37,237 nucleotides of DNA. It comes from an uncultured Pseudomonadota bacterium (GTDB taxonomy: Bacteria > Pseudomonadota > Gammaproteobacteria > Burkholderiales > JALYOK01). Position numbers and translations under genes: made by a program. Shown here piece by piece: positions 35,746-37,237 of this stretch. Each line of letters opens with the position of its first letter. Positions within the stretch are counted from its first letter, which is position 1. Under the pieces are notes generated by a model, which had not been told where the DNA came from, ran no database searches, and saw only the letters and a program-made list of their open reading frames with translations. The stretch is from the NCBI GenBank assembly GCA_902826775.1, contig CADEHE010000006.1, positions 1 through 37,237 of the forward strand, read 5' to 3'.

Positions 35746-37237
35746 GCGAACAACAGCAACAGCAGCAAGCTGCCGTCGCTCGCGCCGCGTGTCACAGTGC
35801 AACCGCCGCCACCGCCGCTGTCGTTATCAGTGCTATCCGGAAAGCTGCGTATCGCGGGCGGATTGTCACGCGCCATTAATATCGCCGCGGCGGCATCCAC
35901 CGTTCCGGAGCCGCAACCCAAGTTCCGGCAGTTCGAACTGCTCGGAAAGGCCCGTGCGCTTTGTCGCAGCGTGTCATATACCTGCGATGCGGTGAGATTG
36001 GGATTTACGCTCAACATCAGCGAAATCACCCCGCTGACCAAGGGAGCGGAAAAGCTGGTGCCGCCGACCCGTAGAACTATATCGCCGCCAGGCGAGGCGA
36101 TGAAACTAGTCGTGCCGTCGTTCCCTAGCGACAAAATAGCGCCGCTGGAACCTACGCCGTCACTGACGCTGGAGCCGTACGGTGCGGCGACCGTAACACC
36201 GGCGCCGAAGTTGCTAGCGCTCGCTTTGGCCCCGCTGATCAAGATCCCAGCGACGTTCACGGCGCCGTTGCAACTGCCGGGCGAACTCTGGCTTGCCGCG
36301 CCACCATCATTGCCTGCGGCTGTGACGATCGCTTTGACAGTACCTGCTGACAGAATTTCGTCGAACACGGATTGTTCAAAATTCGTGCAAGGCTCGCTGG
36401 AGACACCAAGGCTCAGATTGAGCACCTGCGCGTGGTTGGGAGCCGGATTGTCCGGCACGCCGCTGACCGACAAGCCGGCGGCCCAACGCATCGCTTCCAT
36501 AATATCGGAGGTAAAGCCGCCGCAGCGTCCCAGCACGCGCATCGGCAAGATGCGCGCGGCCCAGTTTATGCCGGCGATGTCTTGCGCGTTATCAGTCGCG
36601 GCGGCAATGACGCTGGCGACTTGCGTGCCATGCCAAGACGAGTCTTCGATCGGGCAGCTGCCATTGCCGAATATGCTGTTCAAGGTGGTCTGGTCGAATG
36701 CCGTGACACGATCACCGGGATCGGTCGCACTAGGATCGCGGCCGTCACCATCGCCGGCGACGACAGTCGTTCCGCCTGTCGTCGTATCTGGGCTGATGAA
36801 ATCGTAGCCGGATAAGATGCGCGCACTATCTATATCCGCATGCTGCACGATGCCGGTGTCGAGCACCGCGACGACCACACCGCTGCCGGTAGTGAGGTCC
36901 CAGGCGGCGGGCAAGTTCAACCCGACATTGGTATCGCTTAAGTACCACTGAGTCGCGAACAGCGGGTCGTTGGGTATAGTAGCCAGCGCATGCATGCGGA
37001 AGTCGGGCTGAGCATATTCAACGCTCGGATCTTCAGCTAGTTTGCGCGCCAAGGCCTTTGCATCGGCGTTCGGCAGGGAGCCGTCCAAGCGCAGTACATA
37101 GGCATCACGCCCAGTTTGCCGCAGCACGCGCAGTGCTTGTCCGGCCCGCGTCATCAGCGTGTTGACGCGCTCGCTGCTCATCGGTTGCGCCAGCCCCGAG
37201 GCCGCGGGTCGCAGCTTCACGATGAGGCGGTTAGTCG
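35709..37237 (-). CDS. Subtilisin-like (S8) serine protease with C-terminal sorting signal (5' truncated by window)
   Basis: At least 508 residues; the frame stays open to the right edge (TNRLIVKLRP), so the signal peptide is outside. After a propeptide-like region come the S8 triad: Asp in VVAVLDTGIVQHADI, His in SSWHGTQVASVIAAA and Ser in VGGTSFSAPLVSGV; the oxyanion Asn is in VTAAGNDGG. The end is GGGGGCTVTRGASDGS, a hydrophobic helix LLLLLLFACGYAW and RRLGAR. Gly-run, Cys, Asp, helix and basic end fit the JDVT-CTERM type of sorting tail. The protein is likely processed by the adjacent CPBP protease and kept at, or released from, the cell surface, perhaps after export through the T2SS encoded next to it (inference). 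Confidence 0.9.
   Translation of the reverse strand, partial: TNRLIVKLRPAASGLAQPMSSERVNTLMTRAGQALRVLRQTGRDAYVLRLDGSLPNADAKALARKLAEDPSVEYAQPDFRMHALATIPNDPLFATQWYLSDTNVGLNLPAAWDLTTGSGVVVAVLDTGIVQHADIDSARILSGYDFISPDTTTGGTTVVAGDGDGRDPSATDPGDRVTAFDQTTLNSIFGNGSCPIEDSSWHGTQVASVIAAATDNAQDIAGINWAARILPMRVLGRCGGFTSDIMEAMRWAAGLSVSGVPDNPAPNHAQVLNLSLGVSSEPCTNFEQSVFDEILSAGTVKAIVTAAGNDGGAASQSSPGSCNGAVNVAGILISGAKASASNFGAGVTVAAPYGSSVSDGVGSSGAILSLGNDGTTSFIASPGGDIVLRVGGTSFSAPLVSGVISLMLSVNPNLTASQVYDTLRQSARAFPSSSNCRNLGCGSGTVDAAAAILMARDNPPAIRSFPDSTDNDSGGGGGCTVTRGASDGSLLLLLLFACGYAWRRLGAR

Noticed and set aside
35797..36807. Long plus-strand open frame (336 codons) over the S8 protease gene
   Set aside because: It is the antisense of a clear subtilisin-like protease with full triad; its translation is low-complexity Pro/Ala/Ser without family features.

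Overview
The window looks like a chromosomal segment of a moderately GC-rich Betaproteobacterium. The evidence is the pyrG-kdsA-eno-ftsB housekeeping block, a GTP-type PEP carboxykinase, a type II secretion (Gsp) operon, and a protein-sorting pair (S8 protease tail plus CPBP protease) that I associate with Betaproteobacteria. I see no rRNA, tRNA, CRISPR array, insertion sequence or phage gene. Genus cannot be read from the sequence alone. Both edges cut genes: an Ig-like-domain protein on the left and a subtilisin-like protease on the right.

Layout: (1) 1-3.4 kb: end of an Ig-repeat protein, a SIMPL-domain protein, a TTC38-like TPR protein, and a gene-poor AT-rich stretch with nested palindromes. 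(2) 3.4-9.4 kb: a quinone oxidoreductase diverging from a five-gene aromatic/methylamine dehydrogenase operon (large subunit, aauE, aauD, small subunit, monohaem cytochrome c), then a convergent MFS exporter. (3) 9.7-16.2 kb: pckG diverging from pyrG-kdsA-eno-ftsB. (4) 16.3-17.8 kb: small genes, including a tandem DUF1330 pair and a VOC protein. (5) 17.8-24 kb: a probably light-responsive photolyase island. A divergent promoter with a 20-bp imperfect palindrome separates a HExxH protein, a DUF3253 protein and an internally deleted PhrB-type photolyase (minus strand) from a MerR regulator, a small exported peptide, folE2, a DUF2256 protein and a photolyase with its FAD domain first, followed by a trypsin-TPR protein (plus strand). 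(6) 24-29.4 kb: YkgJ-like protein, ACS-family MFS transporter, an SDR lacking the usual Tyr/Lys, phosphomannomutase, YheT-like hydrolase and a small secreted protein. (7) 29.5-37.2 kb, minus strand: S8 protease with a sorting tail, a CPBP glutamic protease overlapping it, then gspG-H-I-J-K-L-M-N.

How the parts work together: the amine dehydrogenase operon should oxidise primary (probably aromatic) amines in the periplasm and pass electrons to its own cytochrome c; no mauG-like TTQ maturation gene is in the window. The photolyase island joins a putative regulator, a folate-synthesis enzyme that could supply the antenna cofactor, and two photolyase-family proteins, one reduced to its two ends. 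The Gsp operon supplies the pseudopilus and inner-membrane platform, but gspC, D, E and F are not here. The most unusual items are the permuted-looking photolyase, the gutted PhrB, the palindromes on the two island promoters, the S8/CPBP pair and the gspK leader extended by repeat-like DNA.
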